Below are positions 7,074 to 15,709 of a DNA stretch of 25,305 bases, in pieces; positions within the stretch are counted from its first letter, which is position 1; each line of letters starts with the position of its first letter. The DNA comes from JACKAN01 sp964502735 (GTDB lineage: Bacteria; Bdellovibrionota; Bdellovibrionia; Bdellovibrionales; UBA1609). The stretch is taken from the NCBI GenBank assembly GCA_964502735.1, contig CAZCYD010000046.1, positions 1-25,305 of the forward strand. Reading direction: 5' to 3'. The notes beneath the pieces are model-generated. The model saw only the letters and a program-made list of their open reading frames with translations. It had not been told where the DNA came from and did no database searches. The position numbers and the translations under genes were made by a program.

Positions 7074-8405
7074 CTGAAAAATAAATTACTCATCGGCTTA
7101 TTTATTTTTACCATAGGCAGTACGCTAGGCGGATGTGCTCATTCTAACAAGGTCCCCCATGGCTCATCGACTAAAAATGCCATTCTTTTTATTGGTGACG
7201 GCATGGACATTTCAGCAGTTACGGCAGCTTCTATTTGGGCAGAATATGAAAATAAAGAACTTTATATGGAACAATTTCCCGTCGTAGGTTTGGTGAAAAC
7301 ACACAGTTTAGACTATATAGTTACGGACTCTGCTGCTGCGGCAACGGCACTGGCTTCTGGTGTAAAGACTCAGAATAAATCAATCGGTGGATATTTAGAT
7401 AAAAATAAACAGTGGCAAACGGTTAAGAGTCTTTCGCATTATGCAAAAAAGAAGGGTCTTTCCGTTGGAATCATCTCGACGGCCAGAACCACACATGCAA
7501 CTCCTGCGGCATTTTACGCCAATGTTCTTAGCCGAGATCACGAAATCGAAATTGCGGCTCAATTTGTTGAGAGTGCAGACATTGATTTACTTATGGGAGG
7601 GGGACGCAAGTCCTTTTTTTCCAAAGATTGGAGGGACCCCGAAGACAATAAACCAGGATTGCGGGAAGATGGTCGCAACTTAGTTTCTGAGCTTAAGGCA
7701 AAAGGGTGGAGTTATGTACAGTCACAAAAAGAACTTCAGCAGCTAGAGCCTGCAAGGGAAAAATCCCCTGTTTTGGCCTTGTTTTCTTATGATCACATGA
7801 ATTATGAACTTCACAGATCGAAAGATGTCTTAGGTGAGCCCTCGCTTACTGAGATGGTGAAGTTTGCAATTTCTTATTTGAGTCAGAATCCGAAAGGGTA
7901 TTTTTTAATGGTCGAAGGAGGAAGAATCGATCATGCCGGTCACGCCAATATAGCTGAGCACTACATTGCAGAGACTTTGTCTTTAGATAAAGCTGTTGGG
8001 GCCGCATTCGAGCAGACTCAAAAAAGTGGAGACACCCTGTTAGTTGTAACCTCAGATCACGGTACGGGGGGAATGCAGATTAACGGTTATCCTGCTCGTG
8101 AAGGATTTGAGTCCAAGGATATTTTGGGAAATGCCAAAAAGTCTCCAAAAAAGGGAGAAAAAAATTGGTCCATAATCACCTGGGCTTCAGGGCCTGGCGG
8201 AGATTCTTCGACGAGGGTTCCCGCTACAGCAAAAGAGCATTTACATAGGGCCACAATACGTACAGATGCGGCTCTTCACACCGGTATCCATGTGCCATTA
8301 TTTTCTAGTGGTCCTGGAGCTAATAATTTTTCTGGAACTTTGGACAACACAGAGGTCCCTAAGAGGATCAAGAAGCTACTGGGGTTGGGTGTGGAACCCC
8401 AATGA
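7074..8405 (+). CDS. phoA: Alkaline phosphatase lipoprotein, apparent CTG start
   Basis: 443 aa if started at CTG 7074. The first ATG in frame (7203) falls inside the active-site motif FIGDGMD and would remove the Asp42 metal ligand, so it cannot be the true start. Upstream the frame stays open to TAA 7041 and contains no ATG, GTG or TTG. The CTG sits 5 nt after a strong GGAGG (7064-7068) and opens a textbook lipoprotein signal (KNKLL, hydrophobic core, lipobox LGGC with Cys21). Catalytic TDSAA gives the Ser86 nucleophile. Metal sites follow as VEGGRIDHAGH, SDHGTGG and HTGIHVP. The length matches PhoA-type enzymes. It hydrolyses phosphomonoesters, probably at the periplasmic face of a membrane. 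The CTG start is inferred from the reading frame; a point mutation or base error of ATG is the alternative. Confidence 0.88.
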   Translation: MKNKLLIGLFIFTIGSTLGGCAHSNKVPHGSSTKNAILFIGDGMDISAVTAASIWAEYENKELYMEQFPVVGLVKTHSLDYIVTDSAAAATALASGVKTQNKSIGGYLDKNKQWQTVKSLSHYAKKKGLSVGIISTARTTHATPAAFYANVLSRDHEIEIAAQFVESADIDLLMGGGRKSFFSKDWRDPEDNKPGLREDGRNLVSELKAKGWSYVQSQKELQQLEPAREKSPVLALFSYDHMNYELHRSKDVLGEPSLTEMVKFAISYLSQNPKGYFLMVEGGRIDHAGHANIAEHYIAETLSLDKAVGAAFEQTQKSGDTLLVVTSDHGTGGMQINGYPAREGFESKDILGNAKKSPKKGEKNWSIITWASGPGGDSSTRVPATAKEHLHRATIRTDAALHTGIHVPLFSSGPGANNFSGTLDNTEVPKRIKKLLGLGVEPQ

Positions 8406-8428
8406 TGACATAGAAATCCAAATGAGGT

Positions 8429-8971
8429 TTAAAAATAATAGCGAGCACCAAAGGCGATATCAAAGTCAGAGTTGGTTTCGGGAATGACATTCATTGTTAG
8501 CGAGAGTTCACCAAAGACCTCTATGGACGGGGACCTAAATGTGTGACTAGTTCCCACCACTCCTCGAGCACCCACTTCAGTTTTTGAAACAGATTCTCCT
8601 CTTCGACCTCTGGGGTGGTCCCAAGAGATCATTCGCCCTCCAATGCCAAAATAGGCATTTAGTTTGAGTTTATCGAGTTTAATAGAGTTAGGTTTGTGCC
8701 AGAGATATGTAGAGTGAAAGTAAAAATCTTGGTATTCGTTGTTGAGACTCCAGGAAATGGCTCCATCAATAGAACTCTTCCGGTCTAAAAAGTAATTGGT
8801 TGAAAACCCGGTAGGGCCAAAAATAATAATCCCTAAACCTAACTCTTTAGCCTGTGCTTTTGGGGTAAAACTTAAGGTGACACTAAGAGCGATACTCAAA
8901 GTGATAAAGAACCCAACCATAAGATTTAACAGATACCTGCCGGCCTGGGAGTGTAAAAAATGATAATGCAT
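8429..8971 (-). CDS. Small outer-membrane beta-barrel-like protein
   Basis: 180 aa. The start at 8971 is chosen because GGAGGAGG lies just upstream; the in-frame ATG at 8995 has the ribosome site inside it. A hydrophobic signal sequence ends at AQA-KE. The mature part of about 145 residues alternates polar and hydrophobic residues in short strands and ends in ARYYF, the terminal aromatic signature of proteins inserted by the BAM complex. Repeated GxGxR and AFGARY-like strands fit an eight-strand barrel. It is convergent with the phosphatase (23 bp apart). The exact family is not recognised; it recalls small OMP families such as DUF3996. Confidence 0.75.
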   Translation of the reverse strand: MHYHFLHSQAGRYLLNLMVGFFITLSIALSVTLSFTPKAQAKELGLGIIIFGPTGFSTNYFLDRKSSIDGAISWSLNNEYQDFYFHSTYLWHKPNSIKLDKLKLNAYFGIGGRMISWDHPRGRRGESVSKTEVGARGVVGTSHTFRSPSIEVFGELSLTMNVIPETNSDFDIAFGARYYF

Positions 8972-9113
8972 AGGGGCCTCCTCCAACAGATTCAAATGGT
9001 ATCACCTTGCTCAAAGAATGCAAAAGAGAGTTTGGACCAGGACAGGGCAGAGCGAGTTGATGGGTTGGGTTGGTTGGGCAGGATTAATAGCGGGGTTGAT
9101 CATAAACAATAAT

Positions 9114-9161
9114 TTTAGGCAAAAATGATTTAGGCAAAAATGAAAATTTCAGTAAAAACGA
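9114..9161 (+). repeat. 15-bp tandem repeat upstream of the PLD-like gene
   Basis: TTTAGGCAAAAATGA occurs twice head-to-tail (9114-9128, 9129-9143), with a degenerate third copy at 9147-9161. It lies in the roughly 420-bp non-coding stretch 8972-9394, which also has TTGGG-rich sequence at about 9060-9078 and paired GGACCTGCA copies at about 9317-9343. I see no gene there. Confidence 0.7.
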
Positions 9162-9394
9162 AAATTTTGGCTTATTTAGGTAAGAAAAAAATGCATGAAA
9201 GCCTAAGAGGCCTGAAATTGTAACAATAAGAGCTGAAAAGAAACTGAAAATAGTGTACGCGTAGCAGCAAGTCCTTAAATCGAGAAGTCGAGTTCTTAAA
9301 TCAGGTCTACCATCAGGGACCTGCAGCCAGAAGGACCTGCAATATGACCATACCATATGGGGACACATACATAACAAGAGGAAGGGGAAGACGA

Positions 9395-9979
9395 ATGGAA
9401 AAAGTTCTAATTTTAACACTGCTATTCTTAGTTGCCGGGCCAGTCCAGGCCTTGTCTGAGGGGCCACTCGACGAATAAAAATTAAAAGCCTTATCGACGA
9501 CTTTTATCGGTTCGCAAGAGATTTCTGATCTTAGAATTATCAACGACAATGACGAATCCTTTGCGAGTAAACTTAAAGCCATATCTGAAGCTAAGAGCAC
9601 AATAGATATGGTTTACTACATATGGGCAGACGACTACACAACTTCGAAATTGAATATGAGCCTAATACACGCTGCGACTCATCCTCAAAATCCCGTTAAA
9701 GTGAGAATTCTAGTGGATATTCTGCAAAACTATTCTCGCCACGATATGTTTGAAATGTTGGTCCGGGAGGGGCGAGGCAATATTGAGGTTAAATATTTTG
9801 GGCGTCCCACGCGCAATATTGCTCTAGGAGCCGCCTACATGACGACGGATTGTGGGGACGAGTACTTAAATGATAAAGACCCCCGAGCTTGTGCAAACTT
9901 AAAACTTCCAGTTATAGACTCTATTTTTGCCAATGAACCTGGTTCACTTTTAATGTGTCTCCGGAGAAAAGAAGCCTAG
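9395..9979 (+). pseudogene. 5' part of a broken, secreted phospholipase-D-family gene
   Basis: ATG 9395 follows a purine-rich GGAAGGGGAAG and begins a clear signal peptide (EKVLILTLLFLVAGPVQA). An in-frame TAA at 9476-9478 comes eight codons after the predicted cleavage site. The same frame then continues as typical PLD-family sequence: DLRIIND, then an SKLKAISEAKSTIDM-type helix and VYYIWADD, then FVxxx-like strands to FANEPGSL. At 9947-9952 (CTTTTA) the frame breaks, and the rest of the protein is in the +2 frame; one extra T in the four-T run would restore it. The ATG at 9608 lies inside the domain and is not a believable start. Both lesions are seen directly. Whether they are mutations or base-calling errors cannot be decided here. 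Confidence 0.75.
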
Positions 9980-11511
9980 ATTGGGAATACTTAACAGACT
10001 TTACTCACCACAAGCTATTATTGGTTGATGGCAAGTTTGCGCAGATGGGAGGTCGCAATTTAGAGGATTCTTATCATATGCAGCCCAACGCTTTGAGTTC
10101 AAAGTATACATTTATGGACACAGACATTTATTTTTCTCTCAAGCGGGAGGATGCAAAACTAGTCACTTCATTTGAAAAACTCTGGAACTTTAGACCACTC
10201 GTGATTGGCCGTGACGAAATTCAAAAAACTATGCCTTATGATTTTGTTGCCAATATGAATTACGCCGGGTTGTTTTGTCAGTCTGAAGTTGTAAACCCTG
10301 ATTTACCGGCTGAAGAAAACAAAAAACTAGTTATGGAGTGCGTGCAGGCAAAACTGGGCTCTGGGAATCCAGTTGTAAGTTTGGACCGTCGTTTGGAAGA
10401 CCAAAAAAAGAATATGCTTGAAAAGGTCAAGGTCTACGAGACTTACGCTCAGAAATTTATCAGCAGAAAATATGAAGAGAGTTTCAGCTTGTCGGCCTCT
10501 GACGCTCAAGTTGTTTCTTTAGCTTATCTGGAGAGTTTAACTTTTAGCAAGGATTCCGATGTAGGAAAGGCCAACCGTATATATGGATCTAAAAACAATG
10601 AGCCGGCAAAACATGGTCGCTATATTCATGCGACTTGGGTTTCTGGTATGGAAGAGGTATGTGCAGAAACAGCAAAATCTGGTCAAGTCGAAGATATTAT
10701 TATGCACAATGCTTATTTTGCCCCACCATCAGTTTTGCTTGATGCTTTTGGAAAAATGGTAGACGGCAGTTGGAATTGCGGAAACGTGCGCGTGAGTATT
10801 TTAGCAAACTCAGTGGATACAACAGATTTGCGTTCGGTGAATTCGTTTGGCTTGTACGGAATGAAGGGCTTTTATGATTATTATCGTCGACAAATTCGTG
10901 GCAATTCTTCTTGTAAACTTCAGATTCAATCAGATGGACAAGTTGTAAGTCAGGGAAAGTCTAATCGATGTGCCCAGTTCCGCTATATGGAATATGCAGC
11001 CATGGACGATAATGAAAGTCAAAAGTCTCTGCATTCAAAAGTCACTGTATTAGGCTCTTCTAACATGATCGTGGGCTCTGCAAATGCAGATTACAGATCT
11101 TACATGCATGATACAAACAATGCTCTTTACATACGAAATGCTAAAGACATAGTGGGTAGTTACACCTCTTGGCTTTTTAAAGAGATTGTAGATGCCGGAA
11201 AGGTATTGGATTTAAATGCCTTTATGTTTAATAGTAGTCTGCAAGCTATCAATGCTGAAAATATTCGTAGACTTGAAAAAGATTTTGAAAAATATGGTAT
11301 TGAAAAAAGACTAAATCCTAATCAAATAGAAACAGCTAAAAAATATATAATGGGCATTTTGGAAGAGGTGTATAAGCTTTCGGGGTCGGCAGTGGATTCA
11401 CTTGTTCACCTGAAGTCTAATCCTATTGGAGAGCCTTCAGAGGCTGAAAACAAAAGAAAAGAAAAAAACAAAGATATGAATAGTTTGGATAGACTTTTCA
11501 AATTTATTTAG
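9955..11511 (+). CDS. 3' part of the phospholipase-D/cardiolipin-synthase-like protein
   Basis: 518-aa open frame (GTG start only nominal) continuing the PLD-family protein after the frameshift. HKD motif 1 is intact as HHKLLLVD (His18, Lys20, Asp25) followed by GGRN. HKD motif 2 is HSKVTVLG with downstream GSAN; the Asp position is Gly, a change that may weaken catalysis or mark a subfamily. The C-terminus is charged and helical, ending in a Lys/Glu-rich stretch. Intact relatives cleave or transfer phosphatidyl groups, and the signal peptide of the 5' part places this one outside the cytoplasm. It is convergent with oxyR, 27 bp away. Without the upstream part it lacks the first third of PLD domain 1 and is probably not functional alone. 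Confidence 0.82.
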   Translation: MSPEKRSLDWEYLTDFTHHKLLLVDGKFAQMGGRNLEDSYHMQPNALSSKYTFMDTDIYFSLKREDAKLVTSFEKLWNFRPLVIGRDEIQKTMPYDFVANMNYAGLFCQSEVVNPDLPAEENKKLVMECVQAKLGSGNPVVSLDRRLEDQKKNMLEKVKVYETYAQKFISRKYEESFSLSASDAQVVSLAYLESLTFSKDSDVGKANRIYGSKNNEPAKHGRYIHATWVSGMEEVCAETAKSGQVEDIIMHNAYFAPPSVLLDAFGKMVDGSWNCGNVRVSILANSVDTTDLRSVNSFGLYGMKGFYDYYRRQIRGNSSCKLQIQSDGQVVSQGKSNRCAQFRYMEYAAMDDNESQKSLHSKVTVLGSSNMIVGSANADYRSYMHDTNNALYIRNAKDIVGSYTSWLFKEIVDAGKVLDLNAFMFNSSLQAINAENIRRLEKDFEKYGIEKRLNPNQIETAKKYIMGILEEVYKLSGSAVDSLVHLKSNPIGEPSEAENKRKEKNKDMNSLDRLFKFI

Positions 11512-11538
11512 GACATTTGACTTTAATAAACCTTAACT

Positions 11539-12492
11539 TTAAGACACTTCGATGACGTCAATGTCTTTGCGCTTGAGTGAGCGGACTTTTGACGGCAGGT
11601 TTTCTAAGATACAAGATTCGAGTGCGTTAATAACGGTTTCTTTATAAAAGCTTCGGCTGTGAACAATACTCACCTCGCGGGTGGGTATTGGTTTTTTGAA
11701 TTCGCGAATATACGTATCGTAATCTTGTTTGCTGAGTTCTATAACTGCTAATTCAGGTAAAAGTGTATATCCAGCCCCTTTTTTTACTAGATTTTTTAAA
11801 GTTTCTAAGTTTCCACTCGTGAACTCAACATTTGGGAGAACAGAGATGTCTCTGTCTAGGCTGCATACTCTTAAAACCTGATCTCGAAAACAGTGACCTT
11901 CTTCAAGTATCCATAAATTATTGGCATCTAGATCACTTTCAGTTAGGCCCTTATTCTTTTTAGCTAAGGGATGATCTTTTGCAACATAGGCGAAGAAAGG
12001 CTCGTAAAACAAATGTCTTTCAATTATTCTGAGGTCATTTAGGGGGGTAACGAGAAGTCCGGCATCGATTTCGTCGCGGGCTAATCTTTCGATAATATCT
12101 TCAGTTTTGTATTCATTGATTTTTAATTTTATATTTGGATATTTCTTAGCAAAAGTTGCAACAAAGTAAGGAATCAAGTAGGGCGCAAGTGTTGGAATTA
12201 CAGCGAGTTCAAACTCTCCCTTGATGTCTCCAGAGCTTTGATTGGCCAAGTAGAGTATTTTTTTATGTTCTCGGACCACAACCTTTGCTTGTTCAATGAT
12301 GTCGAGTCCTATGTCAGTAGTCAGAATGGGTTTCATTGAACGGTCAAAAATAATAATATTGAGTTCTTCTTCAAGTTTTTGGATTTGGGTAGACAAAGAA
12401 GGCTGAGCCACATGACATTCCCGCGCGGCTCGGCCAAAGTGCTTATGCTTGTCGACAGCTATAATGTACTCGAGCTGAGTAATTGAAGGCAT
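11539..12492 (-). CDS. oxyR: Hydrogen peroxide-sensing LysR-type regulator OxyR
   Basis: 317 aa. An N-terminal winged helix (TQLEYIIAVDKHKHFGRAA, then AQPSLSTQIQKLEEEL) is followed by a substrate-binding-like regulatory domain. The redox pair is Cys201 in EEGHCFRDQ and Cys210, nine residues apart like Cys199/Cys208 of E. coli OxyR, with the surrounding GHCxRDQ conserved. A disulphide there should switch the tetramer to its activating form. It lies 64 bp downstream of dps on the same strand, with two short hairpins between (AACTC/GAGTT at 12519-12532; CCTGA/TCAGG at 12540-12554). The two may be cotranscribed, with oxyR expression set lower. OxyR classically activates dps, so this is a self-contained peroxide response unit. 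Confidence 0.95.
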   Translation of the reverse strand: MPSITQLEYIIAVDKHKHFGRAARECHVAQPSLSTQIQKLEEELNIIIFDRSMKPILTTDIGLDIIEQAKVVVREHKKILYLANQSSGDIKGEFELAVIPTLAPYLIPYFVATFAKKYPNIKLKINEYKTEDIIERLARDEIDAGLLVTPLNDLRIIERHLFYEPFFAYVAKDHPLAKKNKGLTESDLDANNLWILEEGHCFRDQVLRVCSLDRDISVLPNVEFTSGNLETLKNLVKKGAGYTLLPELAVIELSKQDYDTYIREFKKPIPTREVSIVHSRSFYKETVINALESCILENLPSKVRSLKRKDIDVIEVS

Positions 12493-12556
12493 AAAATTGA
12501 CCTAAGCTAATCTGAGCTAACTCAAGTGAGTTGAAGTTGCCTGAGGCTATCAGGAG

Positions 12557-13027
12557 TTACCCAAGAAGACTCTTTAACATCCAAGCTGTTTTTTCGTGAT
12601 ATTCAATTCGGGCACCCATTAGGCTATTTGTGCCTTCATCGTTGGCATTTTCCAATAGAGGTAGAACACTTTTTGCTGTTCTTGTGACTTGCTCGTGGTC
12701 TTTAAGTAAGTTTGTAATCATAGAGGTGGCTTCTACCTGATTGGAAGGGTCATCTTTGACAGAACTTAGCTCCGCAAACTCTGTATAAGAACCGGGGGCT
12801 TTCACTCCCAAAACGCGAATTCTCTCGGCAATTTCATCAACGGCCAGGGCAAGGTCATTGTAGTGCCCTTCAAACATGAGGTGCAAGGATTGAAACATGG
12901 GCCCCGTTACATTCCAATGGTATTTGTGTGTTTTGAGATAGAGCGTGTAAGTTTCTGCCAGCAAGCGGGAAAGGCCTTTTGCGATTTCTGTTCTTTTACT
13001 TTCTTCAATTCCTGTATTTAGACTCAT
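12557..13027 (-). CDS. dps: DNA-protecting ferritin-like protein Dps
   Basis: 156 aa, normal family length. The intersubunit ferroxidase site is present: His37 in HWNVTG, His49, Glu53, Asp64 and Glu68 in HYNDLALAVDEIAERI. Dps assembles as a 12-mer that oxidises ferrous iron with peroxide, stores the iron and can coat DNA. The N-terminus is short, with few lysines. The start has an AAAGGAG site (13034-13040) at good spacing, and a 5-bp hairpin AACGC/GCGTT (13051-13064) sits just upstream of it in the leader. oxyR follows on the same strand. Confidence 0.97.
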   Translation of the reverse strand: MSLNTGIEESKRTEIAKGLSRLLAETYTLYLKTHKYHWNVTGPMFQSLHLMFEGHYNDLALAVDEIAERIRVLGVKAPGSYTEFAELSSVKDDPSNQVEATSMITNLLKDHEQVTRTAKSVLPLLENANDEGTNSLMGARIEYHEKTAWMLKSLLG

Positions 13028-13240
13028 TTTAAACTCCTTTACGCGTGCGTAACGCTTTTGCGTTTAGTGAAAATATTGACACAGTAGTTTTTTAAAGCTG
13101 CCTTTTACAACTGTCTAGGGTCAGGATTTTAAAAAACGTGCAGCAGACAGCCACAATTGTAAGTGTCCATCAATTTAAGTAATAGCCAGCAAATTATCAG
13201 TAGGCTCTAGATTTTGCAATTATTAAAAATTAATATTTTA

Positions 13241-13271
13241 ATAGTTAAAAGCTATGATAGCCTTAAGCTAC
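13241..13271. promoter_or_regulatory. Possible OxyR-type operator between dps and the DUF486 gene
   Basis: ATAG-N7-CTAT at 13241-13255 matches the OxyR element ATAGntnnnanCTAT at every fixed position, and ATAG-N7-CTAC follows at 13257-13271. The two elements are 1 nt apart instead of the usual 7, so binding by a tetramer is uncertain. The site is 88 bp before the DUF486 start and 214 bp before dps. The rest of 13028-13358 holds the dps leader and AT-rich sequence; I see no gene there. Confidence 0.35.
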
Positions 13272-13358
13272 AATTCGTCACATAAAATCCCATAAAAAAT
13301 GCAGACCTTGAATATTTGTTTCTTTACCTGCTGATTAACCCCATTTACATTTAATATC

Positions 13359-13703
13359 ATGTACTTATCTATAGGTTTACTTTTAGTTTCTAATATTTTT
13401 ATGACGTTGGCTTGGTATGGACATCTTAAAGACTTTTCACACAAATCCATTTGGTTTGCCATTTTTGTGAGTTGGGGGTTGGCTTTTTTTGAGTACTGTT
13501 TTCAAGTTCCCGCCAATCGGATAGGCTATCATTACTTCACACTGCCGCAACTTAAAATCATTCAAGAAATTATGACTATGGTAGTTTTTGCGGGTTTTTG
13601 TATTGTCTATATGAAAATTCCTCTGAGTAAAAACTTTCTATATGCCTCTATTTGTATGGTGATGGCCGTGTTCTTTATTTTTAGAGACATCCCCCGTGTA
13701 TGA
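13359..13703 (+). CDS. DMT family membrane protein, DUF486
   Basis: 114 aa, four hydrophobic segments at about 1-20, 28-47, 66-86 and 92-110. The family-typical strings SNIFMTLAWYGHLKD, SWGLAFFEYCFQVPANRIGY and QLKIIQEIMTMVVF are present, so this is a full-length DUF486 member, an EmrE-sized relative of the drug/metabolite transporters. The substrate is unknown. Only 42 bp separate its stop from the open frame of the propeller gene, leaving no room for that gene's own signal peptide. Confidence 0.9.
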   Translation: MYLSIGLLLVSNIFMTLAWYGHLKDFSHKSIWFAIFVSWGLAFFEYCFQVPANRIGYHYFTLPQLKIIQEIMTMVVFAGFCIVYMKIPLSKNFLYASICMVMAVFFIFRDIPRV

Positions 13704-13786
13704 GATTGAGACAATCTATTCGATTCTAATACTTAACGTATTGATCCATAAATAAACGACACCAAGGAGCGGATGGAGCAACCCAA

Positions 13787-15580
13787 TTGGTTTTAACCGT
13801 TTACCTTAAGAACTCTGATGACTCACCTGTTGTTGGATTTACCCCTAGCTATAATGTTGAGACCGGAGAGGGCGTAACAAGTATGTCTTGTACGGCGAGC
13901 GATGCTAGCGGAGTTTCAATTTGCACTTTACAGGCGGTAAGTCCCGGTCAGAAATCTATTAAAATTCCGAACTTAAAAAACGCAAAAACTGTAGATGTTG
14001 AGTTTATTCCCCCTCCACCTCAGTATGTATCGCAATTTTGTACGGACTCTACTGTTCACGATATGATTGCACTAGAGAGTAATAATGTTCTCTTAGCGGG
14101 AAACTTTACAAGAATAGGTCCTTGTGCAGGAGCCGGAGTGCCCGTAGATAAGAATACGGGTGGGCAGAACTACCTTTTTAATCCCACCAATATGATGATT
14201 AATGGCTCTATTAATGTCTCAATCGCAGATGGATCTGGCGGTTGGTTTATTGGTGGCACATTTGATCGCATTGGATCACAGAGTATTCAGTATTTGGCAA
14301 GAATTAAAGCCGATGGGGCTTTAGACACGAGTTTTACGGTTCAAGTTGATGGAGACGTTGAAGGCCTTCTGTTGCGAGGAAACACTTTGTATATGAGCGG
14401 AAACTTTCACTATGTTAACAATACACTCAAGCCGAAGTTGGCCGCAGTTGATGTGTTAACTTCTAGTGTTGTTTCAGATTTTAACCCTGGAATTGCAGAT
14501 AAGGCTTCAGCCCTCGTGAGCACGGCAACCCATATTTATGCGGGAGGGAACTTTACGAAGGCAAACCTGGATATCACAGGCTCTCAAGTGTTGTTTGATC
14601 TTGCTGATGGCTCTAGAATCGTGGGTGGTTTACCTTATGTTGATGGGCCAATAAGAAATGCTCTTCAAGACGCATCTGGCGGTTGGCACATAGCTGGTCA
14701 TTTTACTAAGGTGGGAGGAGTTCCACGAAATAATTTGGCCTATATTCAAAGTGATGGAAGCGTGTCGAGCTGGAACCCCAATGTAACGGGAGGGTCGATA
14801 GAGGAGCTACTCATTCATGGTGATAACATTATTATAGGGGGATGGTTCAACACTGTTAATGGAAATATTGCTCGATCTTACTTAGCTGCAATTAATAAAA
14901 ATACGGGCTTAGCCACAGATTGGAATCCCAATCCTGATGGGAGTGTCAGCACTATGTTAATAGAAGGCAACACACTCTATGTAGGCGGAGGATTTAACAA
15001 CCTGAACGGAAGTACACCTCGTGCAAGGATTGGAGCTGTTGATTTGACCACGGGTACGGCTACGGCGTGGAATCCTGGAGGAATGGGAGTTATAGCTGTA
15101 AATAAACTTTTGCTCTCTGGAACGAAGGTCTATGTGGGAGGTCTATTTAGTTTTATGGGAGGGCAAACCAGGCTGCAACTGGCGAGACTTGACCTTTCAA
15201 CGGGTAATGCGGATGCATGGGTGCCGGCGTATCCCAATACAACAGTATTTGACTTAGCACTAAGCGGAGATGGGAATACGCTTTATGTAGGTGGTGCCTT
15301 TACAAGCCTTTATAAGAGCGGCAGTACTACTAGAAACTATATTGCGGCCCTAAATACTTCAAATGGAAACCTTACAGCATGGGATCCCAATTTAAACTCT
15401 GCCGTCTACGCACTTCAAGTTGTGGGTGGGCAAATTTATGTTAGTGGTCTTTTTACTAGTGTTAATGGAGGAAGTGCAGAAAGAAGCCGAATGGCAGCTC
15501 TGAATTTATCGGATGGTCTTGCGACGGGATGGAGTCCCTCTCCCAATGCTTATGCATCAATTTTTGTTGTTAGCGGGTGA
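13787..15580 (+). pseudogene. Giant beta-propeller-repeat surface protein, 5' part of interrupted gene
   Basis: 597 codons from a nominal TTG to an in-frame TGA. The frame is open back to 13745 and reads an Ig-like (Big-1/invasin type) domain, ADGATQLVLTVYLK then ASDASGVSICTLQA, so the real N-terminus lies further upstream or has been lost; no signal peptide is present. From about residue 85 the protein consists of repeats of about 47 residues with the core NTLYVGGxFTxVNG, then RxxLAAL, TG and ATAWNPN. They resemble delta-60/DUF5122 propeller repeats. Ten units lie before TGA 15578-15580, which falls exactly where unit 11 starts (SG-stop-LLYAGGYF). Cell-surface or secreted location is inferred from the Ig-like and propeller architecture. 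Confidence 0.8.
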
Positions 15581-15709
15581 TTACTATATGCCGGTGGATA
15601 CTTTTCTGGTTTTGGAGGCCAAGACCAAGGCCGTTTAGTCGCCCTCAATCCACTCACGGGGCAGGCCGAAGCCTGGAATCCTAATATTGCCAATAATCAA
15701 GTCAACAGC

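Noticed and set aside
9084..9600. Two minus-strand open frames before and within the PLD-like gene
   Set aside because: They overlap the signal peptide region of the PLD-like gene, have low-complexity content from the 15-bp repeats and no start signals.
9947..9979. Programmed frameshift in CTTTTA of the PLD-like gene
   Set aside because: No slippery heptamer with a following hairpin is visible, and the upstream in-frame TAA already breaks the gene.
13268..13462. Minus-strand 64-codon open frame
   Set aside because: It overlaps the DUF486 gene antisense and the candidate operator; no support.
9476..15580. Stop codon reassignment (TAA or TGA as sense)
   Set aside because: Both TAA and TGA end many intact genes in the window at family-typical lengths.
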